Positions 49,721-58,092 of a stretch of 64,000 nucleotides of DNA are shown one piece after another. The translations under genes and the position numbers were made by a program. The notes under the pieces were generated by a model that saw only the letters and a list, made by a program, of their open reading frames with translations, was not told where the DNA came from and did no database searches. Numbering within the stretch: position 1 is the stretch's first letter; every line of letters begins with the position of its first letter. This DNA is from Sutcliffiella horikoshii (GTDB lineage Bacteria; Bacillota; Bacilli; Bacillales; Bacillaceae_I): positions 279,637-343,636 of the forward strand of contig NZ_VTEV01000005.1 of NCBI RefSeq assembly GCF_008180725.1. The letters run 5' to 3'.

Positions 49721-50164
49721 ATGAACCGCGTAAACATAATCACACTCGGCACTAAGGATATCGTAAAATCACACCAGTTTTACAAGGAGTTAGGTTTCGA
49801 AACATCCGTCAGAGGACCTGAATCCGCTCCGGCCATTATCTTTTTTAAAAATGAAGGCACTAGAATCGCGCTTTATCCAGTAGATGAATTGGCGAAAGAT
49901 GTGAATGAACAGCAACCTCCCGAGATCGGAAGAGGTTTCCCTGGTATCACCCTGGCTTATAATACAAAATCCATAGATGAAGTGGACGAAGTCATGAAGA
50001 AAGCGGAGTTAGCAGGAGCGACCATCCAGAAAAAGCCGCAGAAAACGGACTGGGGCGGATATAGTGGATACTTTACCGACCTTGACGGCTACTACTGGGA
50101 GGTTGCTTATGGGGAAGCTTGGGAGTTTGATGAATCGAATATGTTAGTGATTGAGGATGTGTAA
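49721..50164 (+). CDS. VOC family protein (glyoxalase-like)
   Basis: ATG 49721 lies behind AAAGGAGGAAAAA. The 147 residues read NRVNIITLGTKDIVKSHQFY, GPESAPAIIFFKNEGTRIAL and the end YFTDLDGYYWEVAYGEAWEF, a VOC fold with His and Glu at the metal site. Part of this gene plus its terminator has been duplicated at 56245-56430. Confidence 0.88.
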   Translation: MNRVNIITLGTKDIVKSHQFYKELGFETSVRGPESAPAIIFFKNEGTRIALYPVDELAKDVNEQQPPEIGRGFPGITLAYNTKSIDEVDEVMKKAELAGATIQKKPQKTDWGGYSGYFTDLDGYYWEVAYGEAWEFDESNMLVIEDV

Positions 50165-50166
50165 AA

Positions 50167-50204
50167 ATGAAAGCTACAGGTGATGACCTGTAGCTTTCAT
50201 TTTG
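50167..50204 (+). terminator. Terminator of VOC gene
   Basis: ATGAAAGCTACAGGT pairs with ACCTGTAGCTTTCAT with a four-base loop, then TTTG. An almost identical hairpin is at 56388-56425. Confidence 0.85.
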
Positions 50205-50294
50205 TTTCTAAAAGTGCTAAGAAAATTACATGACCATGCTTACTATCTCTTATTGATAGCTATGCAGATTTTAATCATCGCTTCCTTTGCCAAC

Positions 50295-50333
50295 AAAAAA
50301 AGAGAAAGGAATGTTAAAAACATCCCTTCCTCC
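50295..50333 (-). terminator. Terminator of large subtilase
   Basis: AAGGGATGTT pairs with AACATTCCTT and the leftward transcript continues TCTCTTTTTTT. Confidence 0.75.
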
Positions 50334-50357
50334 TCAGTGATCAGAAACGTAAGCTTC

Positions 50358-53300
50358 TTATTGCGCAGTTTCTAATCCCATCTCATTTAAATAGTATTCT
50401 AGATCCTTTTTACCGATTGTTTCTTTCAGTGGCTTTCCTTTTGGTGCATCAGGTCCTTTTGTCAAGAAGTTCTTTTCAATGAAACGGACATCTTTCTCGT
50501 CCACTGTACCATCTTGATTGACATCAAATGTCGGAATTTTAGGGTTTTGTTTACCGTAATATTTAACGATATCACGCACATCTTTTATGTCGATCATCCT
50601 GTCGTTGTTTACATCTCCTGCAGGGTTTACCTTGTACCCGGCGTTAACATATCTTCCCAGGGTCTCACCGTTCAGTTCGTAACCAGTGATAACAGGTGTG
50701 TAGGTCTTCAAATGCCCAGGCACTTCCACAACGACATGGTATGTTTCCCGTGAAGCAGGAACCCCTATTATTTGATACTTTCCATTTGGTGCGATCGTAC
50801 CTTCATATTTTTCACCATTTGGTGATAACGCATATACCTTTGCTCCAATAGTTTGAGCTACACCATATGGTAAATTAGGTTTTAGGAATGCTTCCGGTCT
50901 GATATTTCCTTGAATATCTGCATGCTCACTAACGAAATCAAATTCCGATGTACTGTAATACGGAAGGTTCACTGCTTGTTCTTCACCCGATTTCATATAG
51001 GTGGACGTTGTGACTTCCCATTTATCATATCCGTAATACCAGTTATCGGCAGTTACCTTAAAGGTCACATCCACTAATGGCATGTCCCCACTAAAACCGT
51101 CATACCCCTCACCGTCCAGCATTGCGCCAACTGTAACAGTATCATAATAGCTGCTATCCTTCACAACTGGCTCTTGAAGCGATACTTGAAGCCCATTTTC
51201 CTCTGCATAGTTTTTGAACGCCTCATTTAACTCCGCAGATTCAAAAGAATACATGTCCCCTTTATATTGAACCGTATATTCCCCGGAAACGAGATTTTTT
51301 ACGTTGTTCAAGCTAAGGGTCATGGTAAATGTATCACCCAGCTTCACTTCTTCCTTGCTGTAATCCGAAGTTAAGTACTCCGTTCCTTCTTGTAAGAAGA
51401 TATATCTTTGGTAATTGACATTCAATGCAACGTCAGTGCCTGCAAGGCTTAATCGTAATGGCCCGTCTGCAATGTCGGAAGGTTCAATGCCAAAATAAGT
51501 ATCCCCATTAGCGTCCGCCGGCGGGAAACAACAATTGTAATACTCACGACTCCCGGTTGCAATTAAAAATTTATTAGATGATTGATCATAATCCATTCCT
51601 TTTGATTGTAAGACATCCACTGTTTCATCCTGTATGTTTCCGTGGATAAAGAACGCTTTCTGTCCGTTCTCTTCCGTGTACATATCTTCACTAATCTCAT
51701 ATACATCAGGAGTTTTATCGAATGTCACTTGAGGTTTTGTATTGTCAACGACGACAGGTGTATCGATTGAATACGTTTTCCCATCTTCGTCATAACCTAT
51801 GAACTCAAGATTATAATCCCCTTCAGGCAAGTCCATACTCTGTTGAGAAATCGGATTTTCTTTATCACCAGTAAATGGATATACATTTCCTGTGAAGACA
51901 CCTAGAATGTAATACCTGACGTCAGCTTTTGCTGATGGATCTGAAACAGAAGCTATTAAACCAATCGCGTTACCTGATTGACCATCTTTCACCAGAATAT
52001 CAATCCTGTTTAAGGGGCTTTTCATTTGAAATGCTGCGCTCATCATCGGGTTATAATACTGCCATTTTGGCGTATTGTTTGCGAGTGCCGGTCTATCCGT
52101 TTCAAGGTATTCAAATCCCTTTTCCGTCAATCTAACAGCGAATGGTACCTGGTACGTTTCGCTGCTATCATTTGCATTCGTCAAATGAATGTACCCTTCA
52201 TAACGTCCTTCTACTGCATTTTCAGGAACTGTGATAGTTGGTGAAACAACTTCTTCTGTACCATTGGAGACATTGACACTTTCTGGAACATCTAAGCGGA
52301 TTCCATTTTCCTCTGCATCCTTTATACCTGGACGTTCGCCATGATATTCCACTTCAATGTTGAATAACTTGTTCTCTTCTCCGCTATTCTTAATGACCAT
52401 TTCGCTACTGGCTTCAACAGTAACTCCAGTTTTGTAATGGCTTCCGAAGTTGATTGATGCCGTCTCATCATCAATCTCGACTACTACACCATTTTCATTT
52501 AGATTTTTTGTTTTACCTAACACTTTGACCAATACATCGGCATGAACCGCCTCATAAGCATTTATACGTCCGGCTCCTTGTTCAAATACAGATACGTCAC
52601 CATTTAAATCTTCGGCTGTATTCATTAATGCCGCTTTTACATCAAATGGGGTAGCATCTGGATCTTCTTGAAGCATGAGAGCTGCCACACCTGCGACGTG
52701 AGGGGCTGCCATGGATGTCCCTTGTAAACGTGCGTAAGACGCTGTGTAGTCCACTCCCTCTTCCGGACTATTGATAAATTCGGGAATGGTTGAGAAAATC
52801 GCTACGCCTGGTGCCACCACATCCGGTTTAATATCATAGCTGCCAGCAACCGGTCCTCTGGAACTGAAGCCTGCAAGGTTGTCTCCCTCCGTTTGAACGC
52901 TTGCTAAATCGCCAAATGTTATGTTCGAGTTATCTCCTATCTCTTTCAAACGCTCTCCATCCGCTTTTGTCATACGGAAGGTTGGGATATATTCTAATCC
53001 TTCTCCTAAATAAGATGGAATGTTTCCATCTGTATTATTGTAGATAATGACAGCTTCCGCACCTGCTTCTCTCGCATGTTTGATTTTATCCACAAAGGCA
53101 ATCTCCCCACGTTGAATCAAGGCAATTTTACCCGATAAGTCTTTTCCTTCGAAATCAGTTGCATATCCAAGACCCGCAAAAACCACCTGCTTGGACTGGC
53201 CTTCAAGAGCTGCTAAGTCATCTGAAAAATTCTTCCCCATTAATAAAACATTTTCAAATGCTTCTCCATTAGCACTCAGTGACTCAAAGGCAGGGATATC

Positions 53301-54521
53301 CATGGCAAAGTCACTTGCACCAACTGTAATTCCCAACGTAGCTGTACCGGGAGATCCGAGTGTTCCTTCATTCGGGCCGCTGTTGCCTGCCGCGACAACT
53401 GTTACCACTCCTTGCAGCATTGCGTTATTAACGGCAACGGAAGTTGGATAAAAGGGATCATTGGTTGAAGCACCAAGCGAAAGGTTGATAACATCCATTT
53501 GATCGTCAATTGATTTTTCAATTGCTGCAAGAATCCCTGATGTTGCACCAGAACCATAAGGTCCAAGGACACGATAGCCATACAATTCCACATCAGGAGC
53601 TACACCTTTTACAGCATAATCGACACCGTTCTTCTGGCCCCCGGCGATTGTTCCTGATACGTGTGTTCCGTGCTCGGTATAGTAAGCGGATCCTGAGGCA
53701 GGATGTCTTTCAGGCAGACCGGAATTTCTCCAGTCTTCGTACGTTGCTTCCATTGGATCATTATCGTTATCGACGAAATCATATCCACCTTTGTATACAT
53801 CTTTTAGATCAGGATGATTGTAATCAACCCCTGTGTCCAGTACCCCCACCTTGATTCCTTTACCTGTGAAGTTTTCAGCATGAAGCTTGTCCACATTGAT
53901 TTGCGGAATACTATCCATCATTTTAGATGGAGAGGCTGACGCTTCCATTTCAGGAAGTTCAATCTGAACCGTCTCATCCTTCCAAACCCGCTTAACGACT
54001 CCTGAATCTAGTAAGCTCTCAATCTCGTTACCTGGAACGGACATTGCTACACCATTGATGGCCGAACGATATTCTTTCGTAATTACTGCTTCTTGCAATT
54101 GCGGACTTGCATCTTTTTTGTTTTTCATAGAATTAAAGCTCTCTTTAAACTTATTGTGAGCTTTCTCTACCTTAGCAGCGGCTTCATTTGCAGTAGTACG
54201 GAATCCTTTTGCCGCTTGCTTCATCACTTCAACCTTAGCTGGTGCTTGATGAAACTCTACGATTACATCGACGAGCCCTTCGCTTTGTGTGTTGATATTT
54301 GGTGAGATGTCAAAGTGTGGAGTTGCTTCGATTTCTTTAATTGCTTTTCTTTGTTCGTCTGAAAGATTTATTAATAGGTTCTCAACATCTTTGATCTGCG
54401 TAAACCCGGGTGCATTTGGCGTACCTTCCGCCATAACATTCATCGGGATACCTGATGTGCCCAAAAGACTCATCGCCAGCACAATAGTCAAAACTTTCCC
54501 AGAACTTTTCTTCTTCATCAT
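50358..54521 (-). CDS. Large secreted subtilase (S8) with cohesin-like and dockerin modules
   Basis: The 1387-residue protein starts at 54521 (or ATG 54518) behind GAGGGGGCGAA. Order: signal peptide (KVLTIVLAMSLLGTSGIPM), inhibitor I9-type propeptide (about 80-180), catalytic domain with Asp in GVLDTGVDYNHPDL (about 229), His in HGTHVSGTIAG (about 284) and Ser in GTSMAAPHVAG (about 603), with a PA domain inserted before the Ser. Beta modules follow, then a cohesin-like domain (LGDTFTMTLSLNNVKNLVSG, about 1110-1215), a carboxypeptidase-regulatory-like domain, and two calcium-type dockerin segments (GDVNNDRMIDIKDVRDIVKY, FDVNQDGTVDEKDVRFI). It is Vpr-like. A HTH-TPR regulator gene lies next to it. 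Confidence 0.9.
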   Translation of the reverse strand: MMKKKSSGKVLTIVLAMSLLGTSGIPMNVMAEGTPNAPGFTQIKDVENLLINLSDEQRKAIKEIEATPHFDISPNINTQSEGLVDVIVEFHQAPAKVEVMKQAAKGFRTTANEAAAKVEKAHNKFKESFNSMKNKKDASPQLQEAVITKEYRSAINGVAMSVPGNEIESLLDSGVVKRVWKDETVQIELPEMEASASPSKMMDSIPQINVDKLHAENFTGKGIKVGVLDTGVDYNHPDLKDVYKGGYDFVDNDNDPMEATYEDWRNSGLPERHPASGSAYYTEHGTHVSGTIAGGQKNGVDYAVKGVAPDVELYGYRVLGPYGSGATSGILAAIEKSIDDQMDVINLSLGASTNDPFYPTSVAVNNAMLQGVVTVVAAGNSGPNEGTLGSPGTATLGITVGASDFAMDIPAFESLSANGEAFENVLLMGKNFSDDLAALEGQSKQVVFAGLGYATDFEGKDLSGKIALIQRGEIAFVDKIKHAREAGAEAVIIYNNTDGNIPSYLGEGLEYIPTFRMTKADGERLKEIGDNSNITFGDLASVQTEGDNLAGFSSRGPVAGSYDIKPDVVAPGVAIFSTIPEFINSPEEGVDYTASYARLQGTSMAAPHVAGVAALMLQEDPDATPFDVKAALMNTAEDLNGDVSVFEQGAGRINAYEAVHADVLVKVLGKTKNLNENGVVVEIDDETASINFGSHYKTGVTVEASSEMVIKNSGEENKLFNIEVEYHGERPGIKDAEENGIRLDVPESVNVSNGTEEVVSPTITVPENAVEGRYEGYIHLTNANDSSETYQVPFAVRLTEKGFEYLETDRPALANNTPKWQYYNPMMSAAFQMKSPLNRIDILVKDGQSGNAIGLIASVSDPSAKADVRYYILGVFTGNVYPFTGDKENPISQQSMDLPEGDYNLEFIGYDEDGKTYSIDTPVVVDNTKPQVTFDKTPDVYEISEDMYTEENGQKAFFIHGNIQDETVDVLQSKGMDYDQSSNKFLIATGSREYYNCCFPPADANGDTYFGIEPSDIADGPLRLSLAGTDVALNVNYQRYIFLQEGTEYLTSDYSKEEVKLGDTFTMTLSLNNVKNLVSGEYTVQYKGDMYSFESAELNEAFKNYAEENGLQVSLQEPVVKDSSYYDTVTVGAMLDGEGYDGFSGDMPLVDVTFKVTADNWYYGYDKWEVTTSTYMKSGEEQAVNLPYYSTSEFDFVSEHADIQGNIRPEAFLKPNLPYGVAQTIGAKVYALSPNGEKYEGTIAPNGKYQIIGVPASRETYHVVVEVPGHLKTYTPVITGYELNGETLGRYVNAGYKVNPAGDVNNDRMIDIKDVRDIVKYYGKQNPKIPTFDVNQDGTVDEKDVRFIEKNFLTKGPDAPKGKPLKETIGKKDLEYYLNEMGLETAQ

Positions 54522-54758
54522 TTCGCCCCCTCTTTCGTCTATCAAGCTTGCTTCTATCTTCTACTTAAAATTGTAAGGGCGAAATAATATTCTGTTAATT
54601 GGGAAAATTCCTTACAATATTCGACGTAAATTTATAAAAATGCTCGCTAATTGTTGTATTTCCGGATATTCAAGATAGGAACACAAAATTAAAGTTGGGA
54701 AAGTTTTTGATAGAACAGTCTATATACCTAGCAAATTTCCATTAGTTCTTGAACATCA

Positions 54759-54770
54759 GGTATATATACC
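54759..54770. promoter_or_regulatory. Palindrome GGTATATATACC upstream of the subtilase
   Basis: A perfect 12-bp dyad, about 240 bp before the subtilase start and just after the end of the HTH-TPR gene. TATATACC recurs 42 bp to the left (54721-54728). It could be a binding site of the neighbouring regulator; that is a guess. Confidence 0.35.
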
Positions 54771-54801
54771 CAAAAGCATCACCTGAAACATTGCATAAAA
54801 A

Positions 54802-54831
54802 AAACAAGCAGCTGTTAACGGCTGCTTGTTT
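54802..54831 (-). terminator. Terminator of HTH-TPR copy 3
   Basis: AAACAAGCAGCCG pairs with CAGCTGCTTGTTT and is followed by TTTTTT in the leftward transcript. Confidence 0.85.
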
Positions 54832-54833
54832 GC

Positions 54834-56093
54834 TTATTTTGTGGTTGCATGGTTAAAGAGTAATTTCTTAAACAGTTCATTTGATAATTGTAAATACATA
54901 TTGGCGGAGTTCAAATCTCCCTTTTTTTTGAAAATGTCTGCTAACCTCTCCGAGTATGTGACAGCTTTATAGAGGTTATACTGCTTCATCATGGGCAAAC
55001 CACAATCGATTAAATAATCAGTGAGCCTTTTGTCATCTTGTATGGCCTCCAAATATAGAACCATTAACTCTACATACTTACTGGACTGTTCATTTTTGAA
55101 GTCCTTCAGAACATCCTTCAACATAGTAAGCGCCTTCTCGTTTTCTTTTAAATCGAGCAATAACTGTACAATTTCAATCAAGGTGCTGTAATAAGTGGTA
55201 GTATGTCTGGTTTTTAAGTTAAGAGATTGAGTGAAATAGTCCAGCGATTCGCGGAAATTCTCCTTTTTTTTATTCAACAACCCAAAGTTATGAAGGGCAC
55301 TTATCTTCGTGCCATCATCCTTCAGCATTTCGGCATCATTTAAGGCGGTTTCCAGCATGGTTTCCGCCCGATCAAGGTCATTGATGTAAATTAAATTTGC
55401 GGATAAGCCTACCTTTACATGCAGGATCCGAGATATATTCCCGGTATTTTGAAAGATTTGCAATGCCTTATAAGAGTAGTGGAGGGATAAAGTAAAATGC
55501 TTCAACAGCCCATGCACGGCCGCTTTGTAATAGTAGAAATCCGTTACTTTATCGCTGAAAAGCTCGGCATTATTCTCTATTTTATCCATGATGGAAATCG
55601 CATCTAAATATTGAAGTTTTTGTGCGTAATAAATTCCCTGAAAGAAATCCCAAAGGTGTTTTTCAAACGCAGAGTATTTGTTTATATTTTTTTTCAGCCT
55701 ATGAGAAACTCTTTCAAATTCGGTTGGATTATTAGTAAAAAGTAAATATCGAAGCATATATAATTCATACAAATAGATCATTTCCGTACATTGTATAAAG
55801 TCTCTATGCTCTTCCAATTCCTTTTTCAATCTTTTGGCATGATCTCTATGAAGCCTCTCCATCGCTTCATAGAATTGTGACAGCTTTCGCATTAACATTT
55901 GTGTTTTCTTATTTTCTTCCTCAATCGAAATGCCAAGTCGTTTGCAAAGCATTTCCAGCGTTTCCGGATTCACCTCTTTGGAATTATTCTCGATCTTACT
56001 TAAATGGGTCGTTGAACAAATGCCCTGGCAAAGTTGTTCTTGCGTCTTATTTTGCTTTTTGCGATGGTAGTAAATAACTCTTCCAATAGACAT
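54834..56093 (-). CDS. HTH-TPR transcriptional regulator (RNPP/NprR-like), copy 3
   Basis: The N-terminus MSIGRVIYYHRKKQNKTQEQ, then GICSTTHLSKIENNSKEV, is an XRE HTH close to copies 1 and 2. TPR-like repeats fill the rest (LHNFGLLNKKKENFRESLDY, EKALTMLKDVLKDF). ATG 56093 has AGGGAAGTGC upstream. It lies directly upstream of the large subtilase on the same strand, with a terminator between. As with the copies at 1-4 kb, the neighbour is a secreted subtilase. No peptide gene is evident. Confidence 0.76.
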   Translation of the reverse strand: MSIGRVIYYHRKKQNKTQEQLCQGICSTTHLSKIENNSKEVNPETLEMLCKRLGISIEEENKKTQMLMRKLSQFYEAMERLHRDHAKRLKKELEEHRDFIQCTEMIYLYELYMLRYLLFTNNPTEFERVSHRLKKNINKYSAFEKHLWDFFQGIYYAQKLQYLDAISIMDKIENNAELFSDKVTDFYYYKAAVHGLLKHFTLSLHYSYKALQIFQNTGNISRILHVKVGLSANLIYINDLDRAETMLETALNDAEMLKDDGTKISALHNFGLLNKKKENFRESLDYFTQSLNLKTRHTTTYYSTLIEIVQLLLDLKENEKALTMLKDVLKDFKNEQSSKYVELMVLYLEAIQDDKRLTDYLIDCGLPMMKQYNLYKAVTYSERLADIFKKKGDLNSANMYLQLSNELFKKLLFNHATTK

Positions 56094-56244
56094 CTTAGCA
56101 CTTCCCTCTATTTATTTATCTATTATTATACAAGCTCTTGACTATAAGTTCTATAAGTCTATAAGTCTAAAGTAATAGATAAATTTGCCTTCATAATGTT
56201 ACAAACTAGATCAATCGTCTGTCAATATAAATGGGTGAAGCTAT

Positions 56245-56430
56245 GAAGTCATGGAAAAGACGGAGTTAGCAGGGGCGGCAACCATCCAGAAAAAGCCGCA
56301 GAAAACGGACTGGGGCGGCTATAGTGGATACTTTACCGACCTTGATGGTTACTATTGGGAAGGGTTGGTGATTGTGGATGTGTAAAATGAAAGCTACAGG
56401 TGATGGCCTGTAGCTTTCATTTTGTTTCTA
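56245..56430 (+). pseudogene. Partial duplicate of the VOC gene with its terminator
   Basis: From GAAGTCATGG on, this stretch repeats the last 170 bp of the VOC gene at 49721-50164 and the terminator hairpin behind it, at roughly 90 percent identity by eye (shared CCATCCAGAAAAAGCCGCAG). It lacks the N-terminal half, and a 30-bp piece near the 3' end (from GTTGCTTATG) is deleted. It cannot make a working protein. Confidence 0.8.
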
Positions 56431-56445
56431 ATAGCATTGGATGAA

Positions 56446-56747
56446 TTAATAATAGAAAAAGTAAGACGCCAAACATCCCAGAAGGATAGAACATGATGCA
56501 AGAAAAAAAGGTTTAAGTAACTGATTTTTTCTTTGGCAGAGGACGGCACATAGTTTCCATTCGTCTCTATGGCTGCAGTGGCTTCCCCAAAACTAGAACC
56601 ACCACCACTATACGTGACAAAGGCAGCGACAATGCTTGTAATGAAAGCAACATTACTAAATCGGAAGTCAAAAAAGTGGGAGACCATGAAGATAATACCT
56701 AGTAACACAACTAAGGTTAAGAAAAAATAGAGGCAGAGCCTTTTCAT
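56446..56747 (-). pseudogene. Small membrane protein gene with homopolymer frameshift
   Basis: From ATG 56747 it reads MKRLCLYFFLTLVVLLGIIF and FVTYSGGGSSFGEATAAIET, then passes an A7 run (56503-56509, T7 in coding sense) and goes into a long nonsense tail. One more T restores NLFFLASCSILLGCLASYFF and a stop at 56446-56448, giving a membrane helix at the end and about 100 residues, as in DUF3899-like small membrane proteins. Indel or sequencing error. Confidence 0.65.
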
Positions 56748-56889
56748 TTTTTTGGACCCCTTTTCTTAGTGGAAGTTGTATAGGTAACATACGGGTGTAT
56801 AGTTAAAAAGTTCCATAAATTTATAACTAACATTCATTAACCTCTCCCTTCTAAATCTTTAATCAAATCAATTTCACTCCCAATACATA

Positions 56890-56945
56890 ATTATCGTATA
56901 TTCACCTACAATAAAGGCAAAAATGAGTATATTATCGTATGTTTC
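56890..56945. promoter_or_regulatory. Direct repeats upstream of the TOTE operon
   Basis: ATTATCGTAT occurs at 56890-56899 and 56931-56940, 41 bp apart, and a third degenerate copy (TATTTTCGTA) is at about 56974. They lie in the likely promoter region of the primase-helicase gene. Confidence 0.4.
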
Positions 56946-57021
56946 TACTTACCCCATTTGCTTCTACTAAACATATTTTCGTAGAATAGATTTAAAATCA
57001 CTACAAATTTGAGGGTGACCA

Positions 57022-58092
57022 ATGAAAAACAATAAAACGTTGGAAGACTGGATAGCAGATTGCGAGCGCCTTAGTAAAGAGAATACCTACCTTAAACAAC
57101 AAATCACAAGTCTTCTTCAGCCAAAAAAATCAGCAGAGAATAATGGTCAAGATATAGTAACTAGACATTCAGCACTTCACGCCAAAATTCAACTTTATAG
57201 AACACTTTTCAATGGAAGGTCTGATGTGTATGCGACCAGATGGGAAAGTAAGGACGGACGAAAAGGATATTTGCCAGCATGTGCTAATGAATGGGATCAG
57301 TCTATATGTCAGAAGCCCCAAATTAAGTGCTCGGATTGTGAGCACCGTAAACTCTTGCCTTTAACCGATCATGTAATAGAGGGACATTTTAAAGGAAAGC
57401 ATAGTGTTGGATTATATCCATTGCACGAAGATGGTACTTGTTCTTTTCTAGCAATAGACTTTGATAAACAAGATTGGAAAAAAGATGTAGGGGCTTTTGT
57501 TCAAATTTGTAAAGAGTATAACATTCCATACAGCGTGGAAAGATCACAGTCTGGAAACGGTGCACATGTGTGGTTTTTCTTCACGGAAAGATTGGAGTCC
57601 TCTCTTGCAAGAAAGCTAGGGTATACCTTACTAACAAAAACACTAGAAGTACGACATGAAGTTGGAATGAAATCCTTTGATAGAATGTTTCCAAACCAAG
57701 ACAAAGTTCCGAAAGGTGGTTTTGGCAATCTTATTGCTCTTCCGCTACAACGACAGGCTGGACTAAATGGGAACAGTTTATTTGTAGATGATCATTACAA
57801 TCCTTTTCCTGATCAGTGGATCTATTTGTCTACAATCCAGAAACTTAGCAAACGAGATGTTTTTCAATTTTTAAAGAAACTGGATGGCGATCAGGCTAAT
57901 TTTAAATCGATGCCTACGAATTCAACTTACCCAAAGAATATTACTATTGAAATTAAAAACGGTCTCTATATTAATAAAAGGCTATTTCCTTCTTCTTTAG
58001 CAGAGAAATTAAGCGACTTGTCTCCTTTCAAAACCCTGAATATTATAAAGCCAAGTCAAAAAGACTATCGACAGCTAGTATTCCACGAGTGA
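57022..58092 (+). CDS. TOTE conflict system primase (AEP) part
   Basis: An N-terminal coiled coil (residues 1-40) precedes the archaeo-eukaryotic primase domain named after TOTE conflict systems: LFNGRSDVYATRWESKDGRK, Cys-rich CANEWDQSICQKPQIKCSDC, catalytic FLAIDFDK and SVERSQSGNGAHVWFFF. In most relatives this domain is fused to the SF2 helicase encoded next. Here the frame stops at 58090-58092 after KPSQKDYRQLVFHE, which looks foreign. Adding one T in the T-run at 58025 gives FQNPEYYKAKSKRLSTASIP and joins the helicase frame. So the two frames are probably one gene with a one-base deletion. Confidence 0.8.
   Translation: MKNNKTLEDWIADCERLSKENTYLKQQITSLLQPKKSAENNGQDIVTRHSALHAKIQLYRTLFNGRSDVYATRWESKDGRKGYLPACANEWDQSICQKPQIKCSDCEHRKLLPLTDHVIEGHFKGKHSVGLYPLHEDGTCSFLAIDFDKQDWKKDVGAFVQICKEYNIPYSVERSQSGNGAHVWFFFTERLESSLARKLGYTLLTKTLEVRHEVGMKSFDRMFPNQDKVPKGGFGNLIALPLQRQAGLNGNSLFVDDHYNPFPDQWIYLSTIQKLSKRDVFQFLKKLDGDQANFKSMPTNSTYPKNITIEIKNGLYINKRLFPSSLAEKLSDLSPFKTLNIIKPSQKDYRQLVFHE

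Noticed and set aside
53510-53854. Frames antisense to the large subtilase
   Set aside because: Shadows of a long, well-conserved gene.
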